Below are positions 36,466-44,832 of a stretch of DNA of 64,000 nucleotides, piece by piece. A program made the position numbers and the translations under genes. Origin of the DNA: Roseomonas marmotae (GTDB lineage: Bacteria; Pseudomonadota; Alphaproteobacteria; Acetobacterales; Acetobacteraceae); contig NZ_CP061091.1 of the NCBI RefSeq assembly GCF_017654485.1, positions 2,114,501 to 2,178,500 of the forward strand, in the 5' to 3' direction. Under the pieces are notes generated by a model. The model ran no database searches, was not told where the DNA came from, and saw nothing but the letters and a program-made list of their open reading frames with translations. How positions within the stretch are numbered: position 1 is the stretch's first letter; every line of letters starts with the position of its first letter.

Positions 36466-36837
36466 CCTTGGTGCCGGCAGGCTGACGCGGCACGCTGGTC
36501 GCCGGTTCGAACACAAGGCCGGAAATCTCGGCCATGGTCCGTTCGCGCCATAACCTGAAACCGGATGCCAAGCCAGATGGCTCTGCATTTCCACGGCAGG
36601 AAGTTGATCGAGGCCGCCAAGGACACGTCGCAAGTATCTGGTATAAAAAGGAAGGCTAAATGAAACCAATGCGGGTTCCGCACGAACCGCGGATGGAGTG
36701 GGGTCGTCCGGGCGCAGTCCCGGCTTCTCGTTCTGGCGATGACCTGGAAAGACCGGCTTTCCGGCGGTGAACCAGGCCGCTGCTTTCTGACGTGGCGGAG
36801 ATTGCCGCCCGTGTGGGCCGGGGCCAAGCTGGCGCGC
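36466..36837. other. 372-nt divergent gap with one possible leader ORF
   Basis: The region lies between the start codons of the fasciclin and diaminopropionate lyase genes and should hold both promoters. An AT-rich stretch near 36635-36660 (CTGGTATAAAAAGGAAGG) stands out against the GC-rich surroundings. It directly precedes a 36-codon plus-strand ORF, described separately. A GGTTCGAAC string near 36504 does not sit in a tRNA fold. Confidence 0.4.
36660..36770 (+). CDS. Possible 36-residue small protein or leader peptide
   Basis: An ATG with the strong ribosome site AAAAAGGAAGG five bases upstream opens a 36-codon frame ending at TGA 36768-36770, which is 67 nt before dpaL. The product is basic and Arg/Pro-rich (MKPMRVPHEPRMEW, ending PAFRR). 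No family is recognised. It may be a leader peptide for the lyase gene or a chance ORF. Support is the ribosome site alone. Confidence 0.3.
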   Translation: MKPMRVPHEPRMEWGRPGAVPASRSGDDLERPAFRR

Positions 36838-38001
36838 ATGATCGCGTCGCATCCCTTCCGCCTGTTCATCAATCCCCGCCAGGGCGTGCCCGGCGTGGTC
36901 GTCCTGCCCGATGCCGGCTTCCGCCGTGCCAGGGCTGAGATCCAGAGCTGGGAAGGCTATGCCCCCACGCCGCTGGTGCCCCTGCCGGAACTGGCGGCTT
37001 CAGCCCGTATTGGCGCGCTGCATTACAAGGACGAGGCAGGGCGCTTCGGCCTGGGCAGCTTCAAGGCCCTGGGCGGTGCCTATGCCGTGGCCCGGCTGCT
37101 GACGGCTGAGCTGGCGCGCCGTGGGATCAGGGTGGAAGGCACCGCCGCCCTGGCGGCCGGCACCCATGCCGCGGCGACGCGGCAGATCACCGTCACTTGC
37201 GCCACCGATGGAAACCACGGCCGCGCCGTCGCCTGGGGCGCCTCCCGCTTCGGTGCCCGCTGCGTGATCTTCGTGCATGAGGGCGTCAGTCAGGGCCGGC
37301 GGGATGCCATCGCCGCATATGGCGCCGAGATCCGTGTGGTACCCGGCCATTACGACGATGCCGTGCGGGAAGCCGCGGCGGTGGCGACGCGGGAGGGATG
37401 GTTCGTCGTCTCCGACACCGCCTGGCCGGGCTATACCGAGGTGCCCCGCGACGTGATGCAGGGCTACCGGCTGATGGCGGAGGAGGCCCTGACCGCGCTG
37501 CCGGCGCCGCCGACGCATGTCTTCATCCAGGGCGGCGTGGGCGGCGTGGCGGCAGCGGTGGCCGTGCAGACCCGCGCGCTCTGCGGCACCGGGCCGCGCA
37601 TCGTCGTGGTGGAGCCCGAGGCCGCCGCCTGCCTGCTGGCCAGCGCCGAGGCCGGTGCGCCAGTAGCCGTGCCGGGTGACCTGGACACGATGATGGCGGG
37701 CCTGGCCTGCGGCGAGCCGAGCCTGCTGGCGTGGCAGGAACTGGAGAGATCCACCTTCGCCTTCATGGCGGTGCCGGATGCGGTGGTGCCGGAGGCCATG
37801 CGCCTGCTGGCCCGCCGCGACCCTGCCGTGACAGCCGGCGAAAGCGCCGTGGCCGGCTTGGCCGGGCTGCTTCTGGCCGCCGCCGATCAGCAGGCCCGGG
37901 CGGCACTGGGGCTGGACGAGGCTTCCCGCGTCCTGGTCTTCGGCACGGAGGGGGCGACGGACCCGGCACTCTATGCCGCGCTTGTGGGAGCACCTTCCTA
38001 G
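36838..38001 (+). CDS. dpaL: Diaminopropionate ammonia-lyase
   Basis: A 387-residue fold-type II PLP enzyme that splits 2,3-diaminopropionate into pyruvate and two ammonia. The N-terminal YAPTPLVPLPELA and the Schiff-base lysine K76 in LGSFKALGGAYA match the E. coli enzyme. CATDGNHGRAVAWGA, the GGVGGVAAAV phosphate loop, and GLACGEPSLLAW are also present. ATG at 36838 gives the usual N-terminus; the frame upstream to 36739 is unconserved. The gene stands alone; no transporter or regulator is adjacent. Confidence 0.92.
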   Translation: MIASHPFRLFINPRQGVPGVVVLPDAGFRRARAEIQSWEGYAPTPLVPLPELAASARIGALHYKDEAGRFGLGSFKALGGAYAVARLLTAELARRGIRVEGTAALAAGTHAAATRQITVTCATDGNHGRAVAWGASRFGARCVIFVHEGVSQGRRDAIAAYGAEIRVVPGHYDDAVREAAAVATREGWFVVSDTAWPGYTEVPRDVMQGYRLMAEEALTALPAPPTHVFIQGGVGGVAAAVAVQTRALCGTGPRIVVVEPEAAACLLASAEAGAPVAVPGDLDTMMAGLACGEPSLLAWQELERSTFAFMAVPDAVVPEAMRLLARRDPAVTAGESAVAGLAGLLLAAADQQARAALGLDEASRVLVFGTEGATDPALYAALVGAPS

Positions 38002-38503
38002 CTCCGCGGAGGCAGCAGCTTCGTCAGCAAACCCGCTGGGATCGGGGGCGACTCTTGTGGTGCCCCATGATGCCGCTGGCGGTGGCAGTGATCCTGACAC
38101 GACGCCGATCCGTCTCTCGATTCGCGCAAGCTGACGAGTGAAGGCGGCGCCGATGACGATGACCGTCCTGCCGCGTGGAGGGCCTGTGGCCGGAGCGCAG
38201 TGCGGGTGATGTGGAAGAGGTGCCGCCGGCTTCGCGTGGCGAGAGGATGAACGAAGCGAATCCGAAACATTGCGACGTCAGCACGTATTTTTGGAACTGC
38301 TTCCTTTGCTGGTTGACCGTGAAGGATGCGCTGCGCCGATCCACGACCGGGGAATCGTGTTTCCGGCAGACTGTGTGCGGCTTTTCGCGCGGGGCGGTGC
38401 GCGTCTGCCCGCGTCCGTCGCGCGCGTTGACGCTCTCGTGGTTGAACGCCATATGAGAGCAAGCGCTCGACAAGCCCGCTGACGGGACGCACTGGAGAAG
38501 CTC
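38002..38503. other. 502-nt intergenic region
   Basis: I see no gene that I can support. A 69-codon plus frame from 38250 lacks family features and a convincing ribosome site. The GC content dips around 38260-38330. A possible sigma-70-like element for the downstream gene is TTGACG (38427-38432) with TATGAG (38452-38457), but the 19-nt spacing is long, so it is only a candidate. Confidence 0.4.
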
Positions 38504-39484
38504 ATGAATCGCCGTGATTTCCTCGCCCTTGGTGCTGCCGCCGCTCTGCCTGGCGTGCTTCCCGCCGCCGCCAGCGCACAGGCCAGCTGGCCCAGCCAGC
38601 CGATCCGCCTGGTGGTGCCCTTCGCGGCCGGTGGCCCGACCGATGTGCCGGCGCGCCTGATCGCGGATGAATTGTCCAAGATGCTGCCGCAGCGGGTTGT
38701 CGTCGAGAACCGTACGGGCGCCGGCGTGGTGGTCGGCTCCGATGCCGTGGCCAAGTCGAAGGATGGCCATACCGCGCTCTACACCACCATCGCCCACGCG
38801 GCACTGCGCGAGATCTTCCCGAGCCTTCCCTTTGACCCCATCAAGGACTTCACGCCCGTCGCCGTGACCGGCGTCATTCCGATGCTGCTGATGGTCAACA
38901 AGGACCTGCCGGTCAATTCGCTGCCGGAGCTGATCGAGCTCCTCAAGAAGAACCCCGGCAAATACGACTATGCCAGCACGGGTAATGGCGCGGCCCTGCA
39001 CCTGGCTTCCGAGCTCTTCCTGAAGCAGGCGGGCGACCTGAAGGTGAACCACGTGCCCTATCGTGGCTCCGCCGCAGCGATGCCGGACCTGCTGAACGGC
39101 AGCGTCGCGATGATGCTGGACGTCGCCAACAGCGCGCTGCCTTTCGTGCAGCGCGGCGAGGTCAAGGGCCTGGCCATTTCCTCGGCTGAGCGGCTGGCGC
39201 AGGTGCCGGAGATCCCGACCTTCCAGGAAGTCGGCGTTCCAGGCTACGAGGCCTATACCTGGCACATGGTGCTGCTCCCGGCCGGCACGCCCGAGCCCGT
39301 CGTCAAGCAGTTCAACGAGGCGCTGAACAAGGTCATGGCCATGGACAGCGTGAAGGCGCGCCTGTCCGACCTGACCATGCAGACCCGCAGCAACAGCACG
39401 CCGGCCAGCGCGGCCAAGTTCCTGGACGATGAGATCGCCAAGTGGACTCCGATCATCCAGGCGGCCGGCATCAAGGCCGGCTGA
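38504..39484 (+). CDS. Tripartite tricarboxylate transporter substrate-binding protein (TctC/Bug family)
   Basis: A 326-residue periplasmic receptor. A twin-arginine signal (MNRRDFLALGAAAALPGVL) precedes the mature start ASWPSQPIRLVVPFAAGGPTD, the Bug family hallmark. Further family stretches are GKYDYASTGNGAALHLASELF, then VPYRGSAAAMPDLL. Bug receptors bind carboxylates such as citrate, nicotinate or aspartate and hand them to TctA/TctB. No tctA or tctB lies in the window, so this is an orphan receptor, which is common for this expanded family. Its ligand is unknown. An intrinsic terminator follows. Confidence 0.92.
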   Translation: MNRRDFLALGAAAALPGVLPAAASAQASWPSQPIRLVVPFAAGGPTDVPARLIADELSKMLPQRVVVENRTGAGVVVGSDAVAKSKDGHTALYTTIAHAALREIFPSLPFDPIKDFTPVAVTGVIPMLLMVNKDLPVNSLPELIELLKKNPGKYDYASTGNGAALHLASELFLKQAGDLKVNHVPYRGSAAAMPDLLNGSVAMMLDVANSALPFVQRGEVKGLAISSAERLAQVPEIPTFQEVGVPGYEAYTWHMVLLPAGTPEPVVKQFNEALNKVMAMDSVKARLSDLTMQTRSNSTPASAAKFLDDEIAKWTPIIQAAGIKAG

Positions 39485-39516
39485 ACTCCGGCCGATAGCG
39501 CCGAAGCCATGAATCA

Positions 39517-39545
39517 CCCCGGGGCGCTGTCGCCGCGGGGTTTTT
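39517..39545 (+). terminator. Intrinsic terminator after tctC-like gene
   Basis: CCCCG and GGCG pair with CGCC and CGGGG around a CTGT loop, with one G-G mismatch, directly followed by TTTTTC. It is a classical Rho-independent terminator, 33 nt after the stop. The rest of the gap to 39762 shows only the GGGAGGTAT ribosome site of the next gene. Confidence 0.88.
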
Positions 39546-39762
39546 CTTTGCCTTCCCACCGGACGGGCCAGCTCCGCGGCGGGAATGGTGTCGTTCCGGA
39601 GACAGCCACGGGGAATCGCTGAAATCCGGATGGCCTCCTCATCGGGATCATGGCCCGGGGGCCGCGCCTTGTGCCATAGGGCGCCCACACGGGTTCGTGC
39701 ACGGCTTGACGGAATGCGCTCAGACGCCGACCCTCGCGCTGCCGTGAGGGAGGTATCTGGAC

Positions 39763-40779
39763 ATGGCGGGGTTTCCGGACAGCATGAAGTATATCGCCCA
39801 TGGCGAAGGCGGTGCGCCGGAGGTGCTGGCGCCGACGCGGGGCCCCCTGCCTGAGCCAGCCCCGGGAGAGGTCCTGATCCGCGTGATGGCGGCGGGCGTG
39901 AACCGTCCGGACGTGCAGCAGCGCAAAGGGCTCTATCCGCCGCCCCCCGGCGCCAGCCCCATCCTTGGCCTGGAAGTGGCGGGCGAGGTCGTGGCGCTGG
40001 GCGCCGGTGCTGCCCGCTTCTCCCTTGGCGACAGGGTCTGCGCCCTCGCCAATGGCGGTGGCTATGCCGAATACTGCGCTGTGCCCGAGGGGCAGGCGCT
40101 GCCCTGGCCCGCCGGATTCGATGCTCTTCGCGCCGCGGCGCTGCCGGAAACCTACTTCACCGTCTGGGCCAATCTGTTCGGCCATGGGCGGCTGGCGGCG
40201 GGCGAGACGGTGCTGGTGCATGGCGGCACCTCTGGTATCGGTGTCACCGCCATCAAGCTGGCGAAGGCCTTCGGTGCACGGGTCTTCGCCACGGCGGGAA
40301 GCTCCGCGAAATGCCAGGCTATCCTGGATCTCGGCGCCGACGCGGCGATTGACTACCGCCAGCAGGATTTCGTGACCGAGGTGAAGCGGCTGGCGCCCCA
40401 GGGCGCCGATATCGTCCTCGACATGGTCGGCGCGGCGTATTTCCAGCGCAACCTGCGCTGCCTGGCCAGGGATGGCCGTCTGGTGCTGATCGCCTTCCTC
40501 GGCGGCCATGAGGCGGAGAAGGCGGATCTGCGCCCCATCATGCTCAAGCGCCTGACCGTGACGGGCAGCACCATGCGGCCCCGCACCGATGCGGAGAAGG
40601 CCGGGATCGCCCGCGCGCTGGAAGAGAAGGTCTGGCCGCTGCTGTCCCGTGGTGAATGCGCCCCTGTCATCCACGCGACTTTCCCGCTGGAGGATGCCGC
40701 CGCGGCGCACCGGCTGATGGAGAGCAGCGCGCATATCGGCAAGATCATGCTGCGGGTCGCGGATCACGGCGCCACATGA
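39763..40779 (+). CDS. NAD(P)H-quinone oxidoreductase, zinc-independent MDR family (PIG3-like)
   Basis: A 338-residue cytoplasmic medium-chain reductase. The N-terminal GroES-like part has [36 protein letters not shown]. The Rossmann loop is [22 protein letters not shown]. Zinc-binding residues of alcohol dehydrogenases are absent. PIG3/QOR relatives reduce quinones with NADPH. The ATG at 39763 has GGGAGGTAT upstream; an internal ATG at residue 8 (MKYIAHG) is the alternative start. It overlaps the EamA gene by 4 nt (ATGA), so both are co-translated. Confidence 0.9.
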   Translation: MAGFPDSMKYIAHGEGGAPEVLAPTRGPLPEPAPGEVLIRVMAAGVNRPDVQQRKGLYPPPPGASPILGLEVAGEVVALGAGAARFSLGDRVCALANGGGYAEYCAVPEGQALPWPAGFDALRAAALPETYFTVWANLFGHGRLAAGETVLVHGGTSGIGVTAIKLAKAFGARVFATAGSSAKCQAILDLGADAAIDYRQQDFVTEVKRLAPQGADIVLDMVGAAYFQRNLRCLARDGRLVLIAFLGGHEAEKADLRPIMLKRLTVTGSTMRPRTDAEKAGIARALEEKVWPLLSRGECAPVIHATFPLEDAAAAHRLMESSAHIGKIMLRVADHGAT

Positions 40780-41648
40780 TCCGACTCGCTGACCTGCGGC
40801 TGCTGCTGGTCGCCGTCACCCTGTTCGGCGGCGCCTGGCCGATCACCAAGTCGGCGCTGGCGGATGCCACGCCGCTTTGGTTCGCCGTCAGCCGCACGTT
40901 GCTGGGGGCGCTGGTGATCGGCCTGCTCCTGGCCTTCAGGGGCGAGTTGCGCCTGCCGAGGCGCCGGGACTGGCCTTCGGTGCTGGCCGTCGGCTTCCTG
41001 CAACTCGGCGCCTATTTCGCCCTGACGCATCTGGCGGTGGCGCTCGTGCCGGCCGGCCGTACGGCGGTGCTGGCCAATGTCACCATCTTCTGGCTGGTGC
41101 CGCTCTCGGTCATCGTGCTGAAGGAGAAGGTGCCGGGCCGCCGCTGGCTGGCGGCTGGCCTGGGTCTGGCGGGCGTGCTGGCCCTGGCCGGGCCCTGGGC
41201 CATGGGCCCGGGCGAGACCAGCACTTTCATCGGGCATCTGATGCTGCTGGCGGCGGCCTTCCTGTGGTCCTGCACCATCATCATCACGCGGCTCTACCCC
41301 TCGGAACGCCCGATGCTGATGAACCTACCCTGGGGCTTCCTGCTGGGCGGGGTGGTCCTGGTGCCGCTGGCACTGATACGGGAGCCGCTGGGGCTTGGCG
41401 GGGGCATCGGCCCCGGCGCGTTGTGGCAGGTGGTGGTGATCGGCTGCCTGGTGGCGCCGCTGGGCACCTGGGCCGTGATCGAGGCCGGGCGGCGGTTGCC
41501 CGGTGCGGTCTCCTCCGTCGGCTTTCTGCTGGCGCCGGCCATCGGCGTGGTGGTCTCCACCCTCTGGCTGGGCGAGGCGCTGGGCTGGGACGTGATCATC
41601 GGCGGAGCACTGATCTGCGCTAGTGTGGTAGTGGCAGCCTCGGGCTGA
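40776..41648 (+). CDS. EamA/DMT family transporter
   Basis: A 290-residue inner-membrane protein with ten hydrophobic helices forming two EamA repeats. The first repeat shows [31 protein letters not shown] and [22 protein letters not shown] with [11 protein letters not shown]. The second has [16 protein letters not shown] and ends [18 protein letters not shown]. Such proteins mostly export amino acids or other metabolites. ATG at 40776 overlaps the oxidoreductase stop (ATGA). The substrate is unknown. Confidence 0.88.
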   Translation: MIRLADLRLLLVAVTLFGGAWPITKSALADATPLWFAVSRTLLGALVIGLLLAFRGELRLPRRRDWPSVLAVGFLQLGAYFALTHLAVALVPAGRTAVLANVTIFWLVPLSVIVLKEKVPGRRWLAAGLGLAGVLALAGPWAMGPGETSTFIGHLMLLAAAFLWSCTIIITRLYPSERPMLMNLPWGFLLGGVVLVPLALIREPLGLGGGIGPGALWQVVVIGCLVAPLGTWAVIEAGRRLPGAVSSVGFLLAPAIGVVVSTLWLGEALGWDVIIGGALICASVVVAASG

Positions 41649-41665
41649 GAAGAGGGCAGGGCTGC

Positions 41666-42451
41666 ATGCGGCTGAACCTGATCGAGATGGGGCAGGGCGG
41701 TGGCGCTCCGCTGGTGCTGCTGCACGGGCTTTTCGGGCAGGCCGGCAATTTCGGCGCGGTACAGAAGGCGCTGGCCGCCCAGGGCCGGCGCGTGCTGGCG
41801 CTGGATCTCCGCAACCACGGCGCCTCTCCGCATGACCCCGTCATGGGCTATGCCGAGATGGCCGCCGATGTGGCTGAGACCTTGCAGGCCCACGGTGCCG
41901 CGCCCGCCGACGTGGTGGGCCATTCCATGGGCGGCAAGGTCGCGATGATGCTGGCGCTCACCCGGCCCGAGCTGGTGGCGCGGCTGATCGTCGTGGACAT
42001 CGCCCCCGTCGATTACCCACCTGCCTACCGACCCTATGCGGAGGCCATGCTGGCGATGGAAATGCGCCCCGGCCTGACGCGGCGGGAGGCCGATGCGGTA
42101 CTGGCCGGCGCGGTGCCCTCGGCCGGCGTGCGCGGCTTCCTGCTGCAGAATCTGCGCCTCGGGGAGCATCCGGGCTGGCGCATCGGCCTGGCCGAGATCG
42201 CGGCGGCCCTGCCACAGATCGAGGCCGCGCCGGATTTTCCGCCCGGCGCGCGCTTCGACAGCCCGGTGCTGGTACTGGCGGGTGAGAACTCGGACTACAT
42301 CCGCGAAGAGCACCGTCCGCTTTTCCGCGCACTCTTTCCCGCCCTGCGTTTCGGCCGCGTAAAGGGCGCCGGCCACTGGGTCCATGCCGAGCAGCCCGAG
42401 GGCTTCCTGGCCGCGCTGGGCACTTTCCTGGGCCCGCCCCAGGCCGGCTAG
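41666..42451 (+). CDS. Alpha/beta-fold hydrolase (YbfF-type esterase)
   Basis: A 261-residue hydrolase close to the YbfF/esterase group. The oxyanion motif is VLLHGLFGQAGNFGAVQ, followed by VLALDLRNHGASPHD. The nucleophile elbow is VGHSMGGKVAMMLAL. Acid and base are expected in VLAGENSDYI and the GAGHWVHAEQPEGFL segment. ATG at 41666 follows AGAGGGCAGG. Its TAG stop shares a CTAG palindrome with the convergent glycosylase gene. The natural ester substrate is unknown. Confidence 0.88.
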   Translation: MRLNLIEMGQGGGAPLVLLHGLFGQAGNFGAVQKALAAQGRRVLALDLRNHGASPHDPVMGYAEMAADVAETLQAHGAAPADVVGHSMGGKVAMMLALTRPELVARLIVVDIAPVDYPPAYRPYAEAMLAMEMRPGLTRREADAVLAGAVPSAGVRGFLLQNLRLGEHPGWRIGLAEIAAALPQIEAAPDFPPGARFDSPVLVLAGENSDYIREEHRPLFRALFPALRFGRVKGAGHWVHAEQPEGFLAALGTFLGPPQAG

Positions 42452-43122
42452 AGCGCGGTCGGTGCCTTGAAGCGCCCGTCCTTCGCCAGATCGGCCGCGC
42501 GCCAGAGATACCAGGCGGCGGCCGAGCGATAAGGTGCCCAGGCGGCGCCGATCGCCGCCAGTTCCTTCGGCTTCGGCTGGGCATCGAGGCCCGCCGCGTG
42601 GCGATAGCCCTCCCGTACCCCGAAATCGTCCAAAGGAAGGATATCGGGGCGGCCGAGGGTGAAGATCAGCAGCATCTCCACCGTCCAGCGGCCGACACCG
42701 CGCAGCGCCACCAGCCGCTGGACCAGTTCCTCGTCCGGGAGGCGCGTGGCGGCGCGGAGTGTCGGCACCAGCCCGCCCACCGTCTTCTGCGCGATGTCGC
42801 GGATGGCGGCGGCTTTGGCGCCGGAGAAGCCGCAGCCCCTCAGCGCGCCATCCTCCAACGTGAGGATGGCGGTGGCGGGGGGGAAGTCGTGCTCAGGGAA
42901 AAGGCCGATGAGCCGCCGCAACATGGCTTCCGCCGCGCGGCCATGCACCTGCTGGTGGGCGATGGCACGCACCAGCGCCTCATAAGGTTCGCGCCTCTCG
43001 GGCTTCAGCGTGAAGGCCCCGACCTGCCTGACCACCGGCCCCAGGACTGGATCGGCCGCCAGATGCGTGCGCGCGGCACGGCCGCCAAGGCCCTTGGGGA
43101 CGGATTTGCCAGGCGGCAGCAT
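42448..43122 (-). CDS. DNA-3-methyladenine glycosylase II (AlkA-like, HhH-GPD)
   Basis: A 224-residue base-excision repair glycosylase that removes alkylated purines. The helix-hairpin-helix is LVALRGVGRWTVEMLLIFTLG, followed by the catalytic aspartate in ILPLDDFGVREG. The EALVRAIAHQQVHGRAAEAML helix is also typical. It lacks the N-terminal beta domain of E. coli AlkA, like many short family members. ATG at 43122 has GGAGG ten bases upstream; a TTG at 43182 would add 20 unconserved residues. It is divergent from an MFS gene. Confidence 0.9.
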   Translation of the reverse strand: MLPPGKSVPKGLGGRAARTHLAADPVLGPVVRQVGAFTLKPERREPYEALVRAIAHQQVHGRAAEAMLRRLIGLFPEHDFPPATAILTLEDGALRGCGFSGAKAAAIRDIAQKTVGGLVPTLRAATRLPDEELVQRLVALRGVGRWTVEMLLIFTLGRPDILPLDDFGVREGYRHAAGLDAQPKPKELAAIGAAWAPYRSAAAWYLWRAADLAKDGRFKAPTAL

Positions 43123-43248
43123 CGGGACCGAATCCTCCGGAACATCCTGCGAACAACAAGCATGCTCCCGCCCCGGCAGCAAGATCCGCGCTGCAACGCC
43201 GCCGCTGCCACGGCGTTGGCCGGAAGTGCGTGCAGGAGGGAGGCGTGC

Positions 43249-44718
43249 ATGGAACGGCAGGTCGCCAAGGGGGAGGTCTTCGAGACCGATGTCCCGGCGC
43301 GGTTGGACCGGCTACCCTGGGACCGCTTCCACTGGCTGATCGTCATCGCGCTGGGTATCACCTGGGCGCTGGACGGTCTGGAAGTCACCCTGGTCGGCTC
43401 CCTGGCCGCCGCCATCCACGAAAGCCCGAGCCTGGCCCTGAGTGAGACGCAGGTCGGGCTTTCGGCCTCGGCCTACCTGATCGGCGCCGTGCTGGGCGCG
43501 GTGGTCTTCGGCTGGCTGACGGACCGCTGGGGCCGGCGCAAGCTCTTCTTCATCACCGTGGGCCTCTATCTGGTTTCCAGCGTCGCCACGGGCTTCTCCT
43601 GGGATTTCTGGTCCTTCGCCTTCTTCCGCGCGCTGACGGGCGCCGGCATCGGCGGCGAATACGCGGCGGTGAACTCGGCGATCCAGGAGATGATCCCCGC
43701 CCGCAAGCGCGGCACGGTGGACCTGGCCGTCAATGGCACCTTCTGGGCTGGTGCGGCACTGGGCGCGGCCTCGGCGCTGGTGGTACTGGACCCGGCGGTG
43801 GTGGACCCCGAAATCGGCTGGCGCGCCGCCTTCATCGCCGGCGGATTGCTCGCCTTCGTCATCATGCTGTTGCGGAACTGGGTGCCGGAAAGCCCGCGCT
43901 GGCTGATGACGCACGGCCATGCCGACAAAGCCAGCCGCATCGTGGCGGAGATCGAGGCAGGGGTGGCCTCCCGCCACGGGCCGCTGCCGCCGCCGCAATA
44001 CGGCCCGGTGCGGATGCGCCGGCGCGGCCATACCTCGCTCGACGATGTCATCGAGATCATGCTGCACCGCCAGCGGCGGCGCACCGTGCTGGGCATCACG
44101 CTGATGGCCTGCCAAGCCTTCTGCTATAACGCGATCTTCTTCACCTATGCGCTGGTGCTGACGAAGTTCTACGGCATCCAGTCGCAGCATATCGGCTGGT
44201 ATCTTCTTCCCTTCGCCCTGGGCAACCTGCTGGGCCCGCTGCTGCTGGGGCCGCTCTTCGACAGCATCGGCCGCAAGACCATGATCACGCTGACCTATGC
44301 GGTGGCGGGTATCCTGATGGCCATCTCCGGCTATGCCTTCCTGCAGGGCTGGCTCTCGGCCTGGGAGCAGACGCTGGCCTGGACGGTGATCTTCTTCTTC
44401 GCCTCTCCCGCGGCATCGGCCGCCTATCTGACGGTGGGCGAGGCCTTTCCGCTGGAGATGCGGGCGATCGCCATCGCGCTGTTCTATGCCTTCGGCACCG
44501 CCATCGGCGGCGTCGCCGGGCCGGCGCTCTTCGGCTGGCTGATCGAAGGCGGGCAGCGGGGCGATATTTTCTGGGGCTTCCTGCTGGCGGCGGTGCTGAT
44601 GCTGGTGGCGGCGGCCACGGAATGGCGCCTGGGCTTCGCGGCAGAGCGGCGCGCGCTGGAGGATGTCTCGGCGCCGCTTTCCCTGCATCAGGATGATGCC
44701 GGGCCCGCCACGCGCTAG
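43249..44718 (+). CDS. MFS transporter (sugar/aromatic-acid porter type)
   Basis: A 489-residue inner-membrane carrier with twelve hydrophobic segments. Motifs are FGWLTDRWGRRKLFF after helix 2, RALTGAGIGGEYAAVNSAIQEMIPARKRG around helix 4-5, and the PESPRWL motif after helix 6. This pattern is shared by sugar porters and aromatic acid/proton symporters. A basic central loop (RMRRRGHTSLDDVIEIMLHRQRRR) separates the halves. ATG at 43249 has a strong GGAGGGAGG site; the open frame upstream is antisense to the glycosylase gene. The substrate is undetermined. Confidence 0.87.
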   Translation: MERQVAKGEVFETDVPARLDRLPWDRFHWLIVIALGITWALDGLEVTLVGSLAAAIHESPSLALSETQVGLSASAYLIGAVLGAVVFGWLTDRWGRRKLFFITVGLYLVSSVATGFSWDFWSFAFFRALTGAGIGGEYAAVNSAIQEMIPARKRGTVDLAVNGTFWAGAALGAASALVVLDPAVVDPEIGWRAAFIAGGLLAFVIMLLRNWVPESPRWLMTHGHADKASRIVAEIEAGVASRHGPLPPPQYGPVRMRRRGHTSLDDVIEIMLHRQRRRTVLGITLMACQAFCYNAIFFTYALVLTKFYGIQSQHIGWYLLPFALGNLLGPLLLGPLFDSIGRKTMITLTYAVAGILMAISGYAFLQGWLSAWEQTLAWTVIFFFASPAASAAYLTVGEAFPLEMRAIAIALFYAFGTAIGGVAGPALFGWLIEGGQRGDIFWGFLLAAVLMLVAAATEWRLGFAAERRALEDVSAPLSLHQDDAGPATR

Positions 44719-44730
44719 CATCGCGCAATA

Positions 44731-44765
44731 ACGCCACATCGGCCTGCTCGCGGCCGGTGTGGCGT
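44731..44765 (+). terminator. Terminator-like hairpin after MFS gene
   Basis: ACGCCACA and CGGCC pair with GGCCG and TGTGGCGT, giving 13 pairs with one mismatch around a 7-nt loop, 13 nt after the MFS stop. It also rules out a GTG at 44764 as start of the next gene, since that codon lies in the stem. Confidence 0.6.
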
Positions 44766-44832
44766 GTTAGTGAGGGGCATTTCCGTTGGCCGCCAGGTTC
44801 AGGCCATTCCTGCGGATAATGGATCTTCGTGG

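Noticed and set aside
36495..36535. GGTTCGAAC string suggesting a tRNA T-loop
   Set aside because: No acceptor, anticodon or D-arm can be folded around it on either strand.
38175..38456. A plus-strand frame of up to 93 codons in the gap before the TctC-like gene
   Set aside because: No recognisable domain, poor start context and Cys/Trp-rich random-looking composition.
44764..44832. GTG at 44764 as start of the glycerophosphotransferase-like gene
   Set aside because: The codon lies inside the 3-prime arm of a terminator-like hairpin and the added residues are not conserved; ATG at 44833 is preferred.
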